From NCBI GenBank assembly GCA_964465065.1, contig CAYXHZ010000025.1, forward strand, positions 1 to 39,518: 39,518 bases of DNA, written 5' to 3'. A program made the position numbers and the translations under genes. Origin of the DNA: CAYMND01 sp964465065 (GTDB taxonomy: Bacteria > Acidobacteriota > Aminicenantia > UBA2199). Of the stretch, positions 7,481-15,126 are shown in pieces. The notes beneath the pieces are model-generated. The model was given only the letters and a program-made list of their open reading frames with translations. It was not told the origin of the DNA and did not search any database. Positions within the stretch are counted from its first letter, which is position 1, and each line of letters starts with the position of its first letter.

Positions 7481-8350
7481 TCATTTCGATGCATCGATCA
7501 GCTTGGCCAGCTTCTCCAGCCTCTTGCTGTTTTTCACCTTGAGAACATTGTCCTCGTCGGTCTGCACCAGTCCGGAGCGGATCTTTTTCAGATTGTCCAG
7601 GTTGCGATGCCAGCGCTGCCGTACCGACTCGTCCACCCGATTGCTGCCAGCGGGGTTGAAGAGACGCTCCGGGATATGCGCCGTAATGCCCCGGCGTGCC
7701 AGCTCGCGCTGCAATCCGGGCAGATGGTCGCTGCCGAAAACGAAGACGATGCGCCGGGCCGAGCCGGCTGCAGCCAGGCCGTTTTCGACGATGGTCCGGT
7801 TGCGTCGCTGCCAGGCACCCTGGGCCAGTTCCGCCACCGGGTTTTTCCCCACGATCTCCTCGAAGAAGCGGTCGATGAGCGCCAGGTTGTCCTGGCCGTT
7901 GAAAAAGTCGTAGGCCGAAGGCCTCTCCTTCTTTCTTTCGGCTTCGCTGCGGGCCAGCAGGCGCTTGGCCTCTTCCTCCACCTCTTTGGGGAAGCTCTTT
8001 TCCGCCTCCGCCTGGGTTTTGTAGTCCAGACGCCAGTCCACCGGGACGAAACGGTAGTTCAGCCTTGACGCCATCTGGGCCAGGCAGGCGGCCTCGGGGG
8101 GGAAGTAGCCCTCCATCAGGCCGTCGAAGGCCTCCGGAGCGATTTCGCCGCAGACCAGGTCCGGCTGCAGGGCGGCGATCTGGGCCAGCAGGTCGGGGAT
8201 CGAGTAGCGGTTGTCCGGGTTCAGGTGCAGCTCGTGGATCGAACCCACCAGGTACACTTGCGGCGGGTCGGCCGGCTTGTCGCCGCTCTGAGCGCTCAGA
8301 GTGGCGGCCAGGGCCAGGGTCAGCCACGGAAGGGCAAGATTCAGCTTCAT
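7481..8350 (-). CDS. TraB/GumN-like (ChaN/EreA superfamily) exported protein
   Basis: 289 residues from the ATG at 8350; this start gives a clean signal peptide (MKLNLALPWLTLALAATLSA) and has GAGG upstream, whereas an upstream ATG at 8416 would put 22 polar residues before it. The mature protein begins with VYLVGSIHELH, like the LLGTIH segment at the start of the TraB/GumN domain, followed by VCGEIAPEAFDG (conserved Glu) and near the C-terminus FVFGSDHLPGLQ, like the conserved G-x-x-H-x-x-G segment. The family is thought to contain metal-dependent hydrolases or peptidase-like enzymes, but the substrate is unknown. It lies 73 bases downstream of the phosphoglycerate dehydrogenase gene on the same strand, with a G+C-rich hairpin in between. 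Confidence 0.65.
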   Translation of the reverse strand: MKLNLALPWLTLALAATLSAQSGDKPADPPQVYLVGSIHELHLNPDNRYSIPDLLAQIAALQPDLVCGEIAPEAFDGLMEGYFPPEAACLAQMASRLNYRFVPVDWRLDYKTQAEAEKSFPKEVEEEAKRLLARSEAERKKERPSAYDFFNGQDNLALIDRFFEEIVGKNPVAELAQGAWQRRNRTIVENGLAAAGSARRIVFVFGSDHLPGLQRELARRGITAHIPERLFNPAGSNRVDESVRQRWHRNLDNLKKIRSGLVQTDEDNVLKVKNSKRLEKLAKLIDASK

Positions 8351-8379
8351 GGGATACCTCGTTGCGCAGTGTCGAAGGT

Positions 8380-8404
8380 GGCGGGCGGGCAGGACCCGCC
8401 CGCC
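8380..8404 (-). terminator. G+C-rich hairpin after the dehydrogenase gene
   Basis: GGCGGGCGGG (8380-8389), 5-base loop, CCCGCCCGCC (8395-8404): perfect 10-bp stem 20 bases past the stop at 8424 on the minus strand. No T tract follows, so it may be a weak terminator or an mRNA-stabilising stem within a two-gene unit. Confidence 0.5.
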
Positions 8405-8423
8405 GGTTATGGGCAAAAAGTGT

Positions 8424-9350
8424 TTACTTGTTGACCTGGAAGGTCTTGTCGCCTTTCTCGAAGAAGGTCACGATCTGTTTGACGGCGGCGACACCGGCGT
8501 TGGTGTTGGCCTCTTCCGTCTGCGCGCCCATCTTGGCCGGGGTGCAGTAGATGCGGGCGGCGTATTCCTGGTTGAGCTCGGCCAGACAGTCCGGAGCCAC
8601 GTCGGAGACGTACTGGAAGTCCTTGCGCTCGGCGAGAAGCTTCTTGAGGCCTTCCTCGCAGATCACTTCCTTGCGGGCGGTGTTGACCAGCACGGCGTTT
8701 TTGGGCATGGTGCTCAGCAGCTTGTAGTGGATCGACTTTTTGGTCTCGGCGGTGGCCGGGATGTGCAGCGAGACGTACTGGCAGGTCTTGTACAGCTCCT
8801 CCACCGATTTGAGCGGGATGACGCCGTCGGCTTTCATCACCTCGTCCCTGACGAAGGGATCGTAGGCGTAGACTTTCATGCCGAAACCCAGGGCGTACTT
8901 GGCCACCAGCTTGCCCACGTTGCCGTAGGCGTGGATGCCCATGGTCTTGCCGTGGATCTCGGTGCCCGATTTGCCGTTGAACTTGCCGCGGGCCTGGTAG
9001 ATCATCATGCCGATGGCCAGTTCTGCCACGGCGTTGCTGTTCTGGCCGGGGGTGTTCATGACCACCACGCCCTTGGCGCTGGCGGCCTTGAGATCGATGT
9101 TGTCGAAGCCGGCGCCGGCCCGGACCACGATCTTGAGCTTCTTGGCGTGTTCCAGGACCTCGGGGGTGACCAGGTCGCTGCGCACGATCAGGGCCTCGGC
9201 GTCAGCCACCGCCTGGTGGAATTCGCTGACATCCTTGTACTTTTCCAGAAAGACGACCGGGTAGCCGGCCTCCTGGGCGGTCTGGCGGATCAACCCGGCC
9301 GCATCGGCGGCGAAGGGTTTTTCAGTGGCAACCAGAATCTTTTTGGACAT
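8424..9350 (-). CDS. serA: D-3-phosphoglycerate dehydrogenase, type IIIK-like (no ACT domain)
   Basis: 308 residues from the ATG at 9350, which has AGGTGAG 4-5 bases upstream. It is a D-2-hydroxyacid dehydrogenase: substrate domain at both ends, NAD-binding domain about 100-285. The first step of serine synthesis (3-phosphoglycerate to 3-phosphohydroxypyruvate) is the likely reaction. It lacks the C-terminal regulatory domains of long SerA proteins. Two variant sites stand out: the nucleotide loop reads HAYGNVG instead of the usual GxGxxG, and the position of the catalytic His (normally TPHxG) reads TPAKMGAQT, with a Lys. Type III enzymes with Lys in place of His (type IIIK, known from Entamoeba and related to Bacteroides-type enzymes) fit this. 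The Arg in NTARKE is kept. Other 2-hydroxyacid substrates cannot be excluded. Confidence 0.8.
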   Translation of the reverse strand: MSKKILVATEKPFAADAAGLIRQTAQEAGYPVVFLEKYKDVSEFHQAVADAEALIVRSDLVTPEVLEHAKKLKIVVRAGAGFDNIDLKAASAKGVVVMNTPGQNSNAVAELAIGMMIYQARGKFNGKSGTEIHGKTMGIHAYGNVGKLVAKYALGFGMKVYAYDPFVRDEVMKADGVIPLKSVEELYKTCQYVSLHIPATAETKKSIHYKLLSTMPKNAVLVNTARKEVICEEGLKKLLAERKDFQYVSDVAPDCLAELNQEYAARIYCTPAKMGAQTEEANTNAGVAAVKQIVTFFEKGDKTFQVNK

Positions 9351-9382
9351 AATCTCACCTCTCTCGATTATTCTAAGGGGCA

Positions 9383-9411
9383 ATTGTACCCCAGGGCAAA
9401 CGGTATCTCAA
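9383..9411 (-). promoter_or_regulatory. Promoter of the serA-like gene
   Basis: Minus strand TTGAGA (9406-9411), 17-bp spacer, TACAAT (9383-9388). The -10 box lies inside the pseudo-palindrome GGGGTACAATTGCCCC, a possible operator. Confidence 0.65.
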
Positions 9412-9505
9412 GTCAATGGCCTCTCGAATCGGCGACAATTGCGGAAACTGGAAAAATGCGGCGCTTTTATTGGCGATATTCGCTGAAAATATTCTCGAGA
9501 GATCG

Positions 9506-9534
9506 CTGCAATTTACCGGGTCTTGTGCTATAAA
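9506..9534 (+). promoter_or_regulatory. Weak candidate promoter of the small membrane protein gene
   Basis: CTGCAA (9506-9511), 17-bp spacer, TATAAA (9529-9534). The -35 box is poor. If used, transcription would start about 5 bases before the hairpin at 9546-9576. Confidence 0.4.
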
Positions 9535-9545
9535 ACCAGTATATA

Positions 9546-9576
9546 TGCGCATGGCAAAATGTTTTTGCCATGCGCA
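9546..9576 (+). promoter_or_regulatory. Perfect 14-bp hairpin in the 5' leader of the membrane protein gene
   Basis: TGCGCATGGCAAAA (9546-9559), loop TGT, TTTTGCCATGCGCA (9563-9576). It ends about 5 bases before the AGGAG ribosome binding site and is not followed by a T run, so it is not a terminator for an upstream gene. It could stabilise the transcript or modulate translation. Confidence 0.6.
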
Positions 9577-9591
9577 GGCGAGGAGCGGGTC

Positions 9592-10002
9592 ATGCCGGAA
9601 AAGAGAATTGCCGTCTGGTTCAGGCTGCTCGGTCTGGCCGCGCTGCTGAGCGCTGCCTATTTTTTTTACCTGCTGCGCGGCATTCTGGCCGCCATGGCTG
9701 TTTCCGCTTCGCCTTCGCTGGGCAGAGGCCTGACCCTGATGGCGTTTTCCTACAGTCTGGCCATCGGCCTGAGCGGACTGATCATGATCGTGCTGGCGCA
9801 GGCGGCCGCCGGCGGAGACAAGACGGCGCAACTCGGTCTGCGCATCGTTTCGATCGGTCTGTTCGCAGCCATGGCCGTCATTTTCCTCCTGGGACATCGT
9901 CATCCCCTGGCCCTGCTGCTGACCCTGGGGGCGGCCATCAACCTGGTCGGGCTCTGCCCGTTCTGCAGCAAGATGCGCAAGGCCCTGTTCGACAAGCCCT
10001 AG
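9592..10002 (+). CDS. Small integral membrane protein, unknown function
   Basis: 136 residues with about four hydrophobic segments: LLGLAALLSAAYFFYLL, a second at LMAFSYSLAIGLSGLIMIVL, a third at IGLFAAMAVIFLLG and a fourth at LALLLTLGAAINLVGL. The protein ends with CPFCSKMRKALF; a short hydrophobic stretch ending in CPxC/CPxY is also seen in DUF2892-type membrane proteins, but the resemblance is weak. The start at 9592 is chosen because AGGAG lies 6-7 bases upstream. The leader carries a long perfect hairpin. It is convergent with the M28 peptidase gene, with only 2 bases between their stop codons. Confidence 0.65.
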   Translation: MPEKRIAVWFRLLGLAALLSAAYFFYLLRGILAAMAVSASPSLGRGLTLMAFSYSLAIGLSGLIMIVLAQAAAGGDKTAQLGLRIVSIGLFAAMAVIFLLGHRHPLALLLTLGAAINLVGLCPFCSKMRKALFDKP

Positions 10003-10004
10003 GC

Positions 10005-11567
10005 TCAGGGCACGGTCGGAAAGGTCAGGCGTCGTTTCCAGCGCGGCGCCTCCGCGGACTGGTCGATCTTTTCCACCAGCATCAAGGCGTAGCGGACTGT
10101 CTGGCGCAGGGCACCCAGGTTCCAGTCGGGCCGGTATTCGTCGCGGGCGCTGTGATAGTCGCCGTCGAAAAAATCACGCAAGTTGTTCTTGCCGCCGACA
10201 GATTCTTCGCCGGCCGATATCCACACGGCCGGGATGTTGCGACTGGCGAACGGGTACTGGTCGGAACGGAAGAAGAACCCGCGGTCGTTGAGCGAGAATT
10301 CCCGGTATTGCACTCCCTGTTCGCGGGCGATCTCGACGAGCATGTCCTGGATGGTGGAAAAGCGGGCACCGACACCCATCAGGCTGGCGCTGTCTTCCCA
10401 GACCGGCGAGGATTCGAAATTGATGGCGGCCACGATCTCCGAACGGTCGGTGTTGGCGACGTAGTGCGTCGAACCCAGCAGCCCTTCCTCTTCGCCCTGG
10501 CAGGCGAGCAGGGTGATGGAATGCCGCAGTTGGTCCCGGCATTCGGACAGGATACGGGCGCTCAGCATCAGGGCGGCGACGGCGCTGCCGTTGTCGATGG
10601 CCCCGTTCATGATCTGGTCGCCTGTCAGGGTCGGATTGATACCCAGGTGGTCGATGTGGGCAATCAGAACGATCTGTTCGGTGCTGCGGCCCGGGATCCG
10701 GGCGACCACGTTGCTGGCCTGCACTTCCCGGCGCCGGCTTTTTCCGTCGATGCGCATGCGGATACCGAGGGGAACGGGCTGGAAGTCTTGCCTCTGCGAG
10801 GCGGCGTACAGGCGATCCAGATCGATTCCGCGACCGGTCAGCAGCCTGCGCAGGCTGGCTTCCCGGATCCAGCCGCTGAACTGCAGAGGGCCTTTCAGGC
10901 TGTCCGGCAGGTAGAGCTGCTCGCCGCTCCAGGAGTTGCGCACCACCGGCCAGCCGTAACCGGCGCTGGCGTCGGTGTGTATGATCAGCACGGCCCGGGC
11001 GCCCATGGCCCGGGCGGCTTCGATCTTGTAGGTCCAGCGTCCGAAATAGGTCATCGTCCGGCCTTCGAAGCGTTCGGGATCGACGCTGCCGGGGTCGTTG
11101 ACCCGGACGACCAGAATTTTTCCTCGCAGGTCGGCGTTCTTGAAATCGTCCCATTGCCAGATGTCGCTGCGGATGCCGAAACCGGCGAAGACCAGTTCGC
11201 CCTCCACGGAAAACTGATCCTGAGCCAGCTGGCAGTTGCCGACGATATCCTCGAGGTAGTTCAAATCCAGGTCGGTCGCCCGGGCGGTCAATTCGCTGGT
11301 GGTGAAGGCCTTCATGGCGAAGGGCTGCAGGTAATCGCCATGCCAGCCGGGTTGCAGGCCCATCCATTTGAACAGGCTCCGGCAGTACAGCTCCGCCAGT
11401 TCGCCGCCGCGTGTTCCCGGCGCCCGGCCCTCGAACAAGTCGTGGCTCAGGATCTCGATGACACTCTGCATCTCGATCCGGCTCAGGGCGTCAACCCGGT
11501 CTTTCAATTGACTGCCGGCCAGTGGCAACGACAGTCCCAAAGCGCAAAGCGACAGCCAAATACGCAT
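10005..11567 (-). CDS. Exported M28-family metallopeptidase with PA domain
   Basis: 520 residues from the ATG at 11567, which gives a signal peptide (MRIWLSLCALGLSLPLAGS) and has GAGGT upstream; an ATG 36 bases earlier would add 12 charged residues before it. The N-terminal half includes a protease-associated (PA) insert around residues 120-260 (VFAGFG, GKILVVRVND, ARAVLIIH). The C-terminal half is an M28 co-catalytic zinc peptidase: AHIDHLG (His), GAIDNGSA (bridging Asp), GEEEGLLG (catalytic Glu pair), INFE (usual Asp/Glu ligand) and the final His in DYHSARDEY. Members are aminopeptidases or glutamate carboxypeptidase-like enzymes acting outside the cytoplasm. It is transcribed divergently from moeA. 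Confidence 0.85.
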   Translation of the reverse strand: MRIWLSLCALGLSLPLAGSQLKDRVDALSRIEMQSVIEILSHDLFEGRAPGTRGGELAELYCRSLFKWMGLQPGWHGDYLQPFAMKAFTTSELTARATDLDLNYLEDIVGNCQLAQDQFSVEGELVFAGFGIRSDIWQWDDFKNADLRGKILVVRVNDPGSVDPERFEGRTMTYFGRWTYKIEAARAMGARAVLIIHTDASAGYGWPVVRNSWSGEQLYLPDSLKGPLQFSGWIREASLRRLLTGRGIDLDRLYAASQRQDFQPVPLGIRMRIDGKSRRREVQASNVVARIPGRSTEQIVLIAHIDHLGINPTLTGDQIMNGAIDNGSAVAALMLSARILSECRDQLRHSITLLACQGEEEGLLGSTHYVANTDRSEIVAAINFESSPVWEDSASLMGVGARFSTIQDMLVEIAREQGVQYREFSLNDRGFFFRSDQYPFASRNIPAVWISAGEESVGGKNNLRDFFDGDYHSARDEYRPDWNLGALRQTVRYALMLVEKIDQSAEAPRWKRRLTFPTVP

Positions 11568-11614
11568 TTCGACCTCTCGTCCGGGAATGTACCGGAACCG
11601 CAATGCCGCTATGG

Positions 11615-11643
11615 ATGGTAACCAAGCCGGCCGGGATTGTCAA
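11615..11643 (-). promoter_or_regulatory. Promoter of the M28 peptidase gene
   Basis: Minus strand consensus TTGACA (11638-11643), 17-bp spacer, TACCAT (11615-11620). It is back-to-back with the moeA promoter; the two -35 boxes are 11 bases apart. Confidence 0.7.
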
Positions 11644-11654
11644 AGCCCGTGAAA

Positions 11655-11683
11655 TTGACCTGCCGCGGCAGGTTTGCTATCAT
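11655..11683 (+). promoter_or_regulatory. Promoter of the moeA-moaA-moaC-mogA operon
   Basis: TTGACC (11655-11660), 17-bp spacer, TATCAT (11678-11683), followed by a leader of about 20 bases with GGAG before the moeA start. The leader is too short for a Moco riboswitch. Confidence 0.7.
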
Positions 11684-11709
11684 CAGAACTTTAGCGGAGA
11701 CGATCGATT

Positions 11710-12885
11710 ATGTTGACCATCCAGGAGGCTCTCCAGGCCTTTAACGCCATCGAAGGAATCAAAGCCAGGGAGACGGTTCCTCTGCTCCAGGCGCTGAATC
11801 GGGTGCTGGCCGGCCCGATTCTTTCCCGGCTCGACCATCCGCCCTTCGACAAGTCGGCCATGGACGGCTACGCGGTGGACAGCAGCGATCCGGTCAGCGA
11901 GTGGCGGATTGTGGAGACGATCGCCGCCGGCCGGCAACCCAGGGAAGCGATCCGGCCCGGTTATTGCAGCAAGATCATGACCGGGGCCATGCTGCCGCCC
12001 GGTGCCGACGCGGTCGTCATGATCGAGCAAACCGTCCAGGAAGGCGACATTGTCCGTCTGAAAAATGGCGTAGTCCAGCGCGGCGATCACATCTGCCTCC
12101 GCGGCGAGGACGCCCGGAGCGGCGACCTGGTGGCCGCGCCCGGGCGACGGGTCAACGCCCAGCTGCTCGGGGTCCTGGCCGCCTGCGGTTACCATGAGGT
12201 CGAGGTGTTCGCCCGTCCGCGTCTGACCGTGCTGACCACCGGCGACGAGGTCGTCATGCCCGGCTGTCCGCTGCAGTCCGGCCAGATCTACAACAGCAAC
12301 GGTTTTTCGCTGTACGGACAGTACCAGGCCCTGGGTCTCGAGGTGCGCTTCGGAGGTGGAGCGGCCGACAGCCTGGACGGCTTGAAGGACAGGCTGCGCG
12401 AACTGCTGACGGACTGCGATGTCCTGGTCATCTCCGGCGGAGTGTCCATGGGCGACTTCGATTTCGTGCCGCAGGCCATCCAGGAAATGGGCGGTAGCGT
12501 CCATTTCGCAAAAGTGGCCATCAAACCGGGCAAACCGACCCTGTTCGCAACGATCGACGGCCGGCTGGTTTTCGGGTTGCCCGGCAACCCGGTGTCCACC
12601 TTCATCATCACGGAGATTCTGGTCAAACCGGCCCTGCTGCGTCTGATGAACTGCGACGATCCGCCCCGGGAAACGGTGGGCGTCCTGACCAGTGCGGTCC
12701 AGCGCCGCAAACTGGAACGGACCGAATATCTGCCGGTTCATTGCGACGGAAACCGGGTCAGGCCCATCGAGTACCACGGTTCGGCGCACCTGCTGTCCCT
12801 GCCCCAGGCCAACGGCCTGATCCGCATCGACAGGGGGCAGGCCGGTCTGGAAGCGGGGAGTCAGGTCCGTGTTAGACTCATTTGA
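11710..12885 (+). CDS. moeA: Molybdopterin molybdenumtransferase MoeA
   Basis: 391 residues, normal length for MoeA, the enzyme that inserts molybdate into adenylated molybdopterin. The start of the protein (MLTIQEAL) and PPFDKSAMDGYAV around 47-59 are the classic N-terminal signature. The central MogA-like domain carries LTTGDEV, the YNSNGFSL segment and ISGGVSMGDFDFVP with conserved acidic residues; KPGKPTLFA and GLPGNPVSTF lie near 275-300, and a C-terminal beta-barrel domain ends the protein. GGAG lies 9-10 bases before the ATG. It is the first gene of a four-gene cofactor operon and overlaps moaA by 17 bases. Confidence 0.93.
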   Translation: MLTIQEALQAFNAIEGIKARETVPLLQALNRVLAGPILSRLDHPPFDKSAMDGYAVDSSDPVSEWRIVETIAAGRQPREAIRPGYCSKIMTGAMLPPGADAVVMIEQTVQEGDIVRLKNGVVQRGDHICLRGEDARSGDLVAAPGRRVNAQLLGVLAACGYHEVEVFARPRLTVLTTGDEVVMPGCPLQSGQIYNSNGFSLYGQYQALGLEVRFGGGAADSLDGLKDRLRELLTDCDVLVISGGVSMGDFDFVPQAIQEMGGSVHFAKVAIKPGKPTLFATIDGRLVFGLPGNPVSTFIITEILVKPALLRLMNCDDPPRETVGVLTSAVQRRKLERTEYLPVHCDGNRVRPIEYHGSAHLLSLPQANGLIRIDRGQAGLEAGSQVRVRLI

Positions 12886-13675
12886 GCGCGACATCCGCTA
12901 CCTACGCATCTCGGTCACCGACCGCTGTAACCTGCGCTGCCGCTACTGCATGCCCGAGGAGGGGATCTGCAAGAAGGGGCATGGCGACATCATCTCTTAC
13001 GAGCTGATCCGGCAGGTCGTCGCGCAGGCCGTCGCTCTGGGCATTACCAAGGTCCGTCTGACCGGCGGCGAGCCGCTGGTGCGCAAGGGCATCGTCGAGC
13101 TGGTCGAGTCTCTCGCCACCGTCGCCGGGCTCGAGGAACTGACCATGACCAGCAACGGCACGCTGCTGACCGACTTTGCCCGGGACCTCAAACAGGCCGG
13201 ACTGGACCGTGTCAACGTTTCCCTGGATACTCTGAACCCCGAAAGGTACAGCTGGCTGACGCGGGGCGGGCAGATCGCAACGGTGCTGGCCGGTCTGGAC
13301 GCCCTGTCCGAGACGGGTTTTACCGACACCAAAATCAACATGGTGCTGATGCCGGAATTCAACGGCGACGAGCTGGAGGCCATGACGGACTTCTGCCGCC
13401 GGCGCGGCCTGCGACTCCAGCGCATTCAGCGCTATCAGCTCAGCGATTACCGGAGTATCGATTTCGGGACCCAGGCCGAGCGGCCTCAGCCCTGCCGGCT
13501 GTGCAACCGCATCCGCCTGACCGCCGACGGCATGCTCAGGCCCTGCCTGTTTTCCGGACTGGAAATACCGCTGAACCGCGACGATATCCGCACCTCGCTT
13601 TTGGAGGCCATCGCCGCCAAACCGGCCCATGGCACCGCCAATACCGTGCGGGAAAACTGGCAGATCGGAGGATGA
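12869..13675 (+). CDS. moaA: GTP 3',8-cyclase MoaA, short form
   Basis: Radical SAM enzyme for the first step of molybdenum cofactor synthesis (GTP to 3',8-cH2GTP). The radical SAM cluster is bound by C20, C24 and C27 (CNLRCRYC); TGGEPLV and SNGTLL are conserved SAM-binding segments. The second cluster, which binds GTP, has C209, C212 and C226 (CRLCNRIRLTADG then RPCLF). The protein ends in IGG, keeping the C-terminal double Gly that MoaA needs. At 268 residues it is about 60 shorter than usual; the missing part is between the barrel strand around RIQRY and the second cluster. GTG start with GGGGAG upstream, overlapping moeA. The ends are intact, so this is a compact variant and not a broken gene. 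Confidence 0.87.
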   Translation: MLDSFERDIRYLRISVTDRCNLRCRYCMPEEGICKKGHGDIISYELIRQVVAQAVALGITKVRLTGGEPLVRKGIVELVESLATVAGLEELTMTSNGTLLTDFARDLKQAGLDRVNVSLDTLNPERYSWLTRGGQIATVLAGLDALSETGFTDTKINMVLMPEFNGDELEAMTDFCRRRGLRLQRIQRYQLSDYRSIDFGTQAERPQPCRLCNRIRLTADGMLRPCLFSGLEIPLNRDDIRTSLLEAIAAKPAHGTANTVRENWQIGG

Positions 13676-13677
13676 CA

Positions 13678-14136
13678 ATGGATTTTACACACCTTGACGA
13701 CAAGGGCCAGGCGCGCATGGTCGACGTGGGCGGCAAGGCGATCGTGGCCAGACAGGCCCGGGCCGAAGGCTTCGTTTCCCTGGCTGCCCAAACTGTGGCG
13801 CTGATCCGCTCCAGCGGCCTGAAAAAGGGCGATGTCCTGTCCGTGGCCCGCATCGCGGCCATCATGGCGGCCAAGGAAACCTCCCGGTTGATCCCGCTGT
13901 GCCACCCTCTGCCGATCGAGCAGGTGGAGTTGCAGTTCTTCTTACAGGATGACGGGCTGCGTATCGAGGCCTCCGCCCGTTGCCACGCCCGCACCGGTAT
14001 CGAGATGGAGGCTCTGACCGCTGTGTCGGTGGCCGCCCTGACCGTCTACGACATGTGCAAGGCGGTCGACAAAGCCATGGTCATCGGCCCGATCCGTCTG
14101 CTCGAAAAAAGCAAGGGACTGCCGGGGGAGGACTAG
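13678..14136 (+). CDS. moaC: Cyclic pyranopterin monophosphate synthase MoaC
   Basis: 152 residues, usual size. MoaC converts 3',8-cH2GTP made by MoaA into cyclic pyranopterin monophosphate. Signatures are KKGDVLSVARIAAIMAAKET, the LIPLCHPLP active-site segment, and EALTAVSVAALTVYDMCKA with DKAM, including the catalytic Lys residues. The start at 13678 is preferred over an ATG at 13672 because CGGAGG ends at 13671, giving six bases of spacing; the earlier ATG would overlap that site. It follows the moaA stop by two bases and directly abuts mogA. Confidence 0.93.
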   Translation: MDFTHLDDKGQARMVDVGGKAIVARQARAEGFVSLAAQTVALIRSSGLKKGDVLSVARIAAIMAAKETSRLIPLCHPLPIEQVELQFFLQDDGLRIEASARCHARTGIEMEALTAVSVAALTVYDMCKAVDKAMVIGPIRLLEKSKGLPGED

Positions 14137-14610
14137 ATGCCGGCGATACTGGTCGTCACCTGTTCCGATCGGGCCTACAGGGGGGAATACGAGGATCAGT
14201 CCGGCCGGGAGATCGTCGAGCTGCTGCTCGAGTACAACCCGGTCTGGAAGGTGGAGCGAAGACTGATCCCGGACGAGGCAGACCTCCTCGAGAAACTGCT
14301 TCTCGAAGCCTGTTCCGGCTACGATGTCGTCATCACCTGCGGCGGCACCGGTATCGGCCGGCGCGATATCACCCCCGAGGTGACCCGCCGGGTCTGTGAC
14401 CGCGAACTGCCCGGCGTGGCCGAGATGCTGCGCATGCGTTCGCTGTCGGAAACCCCGTTCTCGGTTTTTTCACGGGGCACGGCCGGGGTGAGGGGGCAAA
14501 CCATTGTCGTCAACCTGCCGGGATCGGTGAAAGCGGCCCGCTTCTGCACCCGGCAGCTCATGCCGCTCCTGGAGCACGGATTGCGCATGCTGAGAGGGGA
14601 GGGGCATTAG
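14137..14610 (+). CDS. mogA: Molybdopterin adenylyltransferase (MogA/MoaB family)
   Basis: 157 residues. The family activates molybdopterin by adenylation before MoeA inserts the metal. Seen in the sequence: VVTCSDRAYRGEYEDQSG at the N-terminus, ITCGGTGIGRRDITPE (the molybdopterin-binding GGTG loop with the conserved Asp) around 67-82, SRGTAGVRGQTIVVNLPGS near 110-130. MogA and MoaB are close; the symbol reflects context. Its ATG directly follows the moaC stop codon, consistent with translational coupling. moaD and moaE are not in the window and must be elsewhere. Confidence 0.9.
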   Translation: MPAILVVTCSDRAYRGEYEDQSGREIVELLLEYNPVWKVERRLIPDEADLLEKLLLEACSGYDVVITCGGTGIGRRDITPEVTRRVCDRELPGVAEMLRMRSLSETPFSVFSRGTAGVRGQTIVVNLPGSVKAARFCTRQLMPLLEHGLRMLRGEGH

Positions 14611-14628
14611 CGACCCGCTAGCGTCCCC
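14601..14628. terminator. Possible bidirectional hairpin between mogA and the PAS gene
   Basis: GGGG (14601-14604) and CCCC (14625-14628) enclose TAGCG/CGCTA (14608-14612 and 14616-14620) with small internal loops. It covers the mogA stop codon and lies between convergent genes. No T tract, so the call is weak. Confidence 0.3.
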
Positions 14629-14636
14629 GGTTCCTT

Positions 14637-15032
14637 TCAGTCCAGCGGGCAGAGGGTGCCGAACAGGCTGGCCGGTTCGCCGGTTTCGTTGCACATCAGG
14701 ATGGCGTCGATACGGCAGAGCCGGTGCCGGTCTTTCTTGTCCTTGAGAGTGACCCGGTAATCCCGGAGCAATCCCTGCTCGAAGAGGGTCTCGATCAGCT
14801 GTTCGCGGGCGTTCATGTCGGCGTACAGGTTCCACATCGAACGGTTGAGCAGTTCTTTTTCGCTGTAGCCCGAGAAGGTCTGGATCGACGGGGACAGGTT
14901 GAGAATGGTGCCGTCCATGGCGATTTCGAAGCAGACCAGCTGGCTGCTGCGCAGCAGAAATTCCAGCTTTTTTCTGCAGGTATCGATCACGAAATCCGTT
15001 CGTCCCGCTGAGCCGCCGTTCTGATTGCCCAT
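14637..15032 (-). CDS. Single-domain PAS protein
   Basis: 131 residues made almost entirely of one PAS domain (about 22-128): FLLRSSQLVCFEIAMDGTIL, then NLSPSIQTFSGYSEKELLN, an acidic helix region, and DYRVTLKDKKDRHRLCRIDA leading to the last strands. There is no kinase, GGDEF or helix-turn-helix output domain and no membrane segment, so it must act, if at all, through a partner. AAGAGGA precedes the ATG. It is convergent with mogA and divergent from earP; neither neighbour suggests a role. Two Cys (residues 34 and 106 approximately) could be functional but no cofactor motif is recognised. Confidence 0.75.
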   Translation of the reverse strand: MGNQNGGSAGRTDFVIDTCRKKLEFLLRSSQLVCFEIAMDGTILNLSPSIQTFSGYSEKELLNRSMWNLYADMNAREQLIETLFEQGLLRDYRVTLKDKKDRHRLCRIDAILMCNETGEPASLFGTLCPLD

Positions 15033-15090
15033 GCCCGGTTCCTCTTGCCTCTCGTTATTATCCTAATTATTATGGTGCCAAAAAACGAAC

Positions 15091-15119
15091 TTGTCAGCTG
15101 GGTCCGCTTCCGGTACACT
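15091..15119 (+). promoter_or_regulatory. Promoter of earP-efp
   Basis: TTGTCA (15091-15096), 17-bp spacer, TACACT (15114-15119). The expected transcription start falls at about 15126, next to the earP ATG at 15127, so the message is probably leaderless. An alternative TTG start at 15091 coincides with the -35 box and is rejected. Confidence 0.65.
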
Positions 15120-15126
15120 GGGCGGC

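Noticed and set aside
9546..9576. Intrinsic terminator
   Set aside because: No gene on the plus strand ends upstream, no T tract follows the stem, and it leads straight into the ribosome binding site of the next gene.
11684..11709. Moco riboswitch upstream of moeA
   Set aside because: The predicted leader is only about 20 bases, far too short, and has no paired structure.
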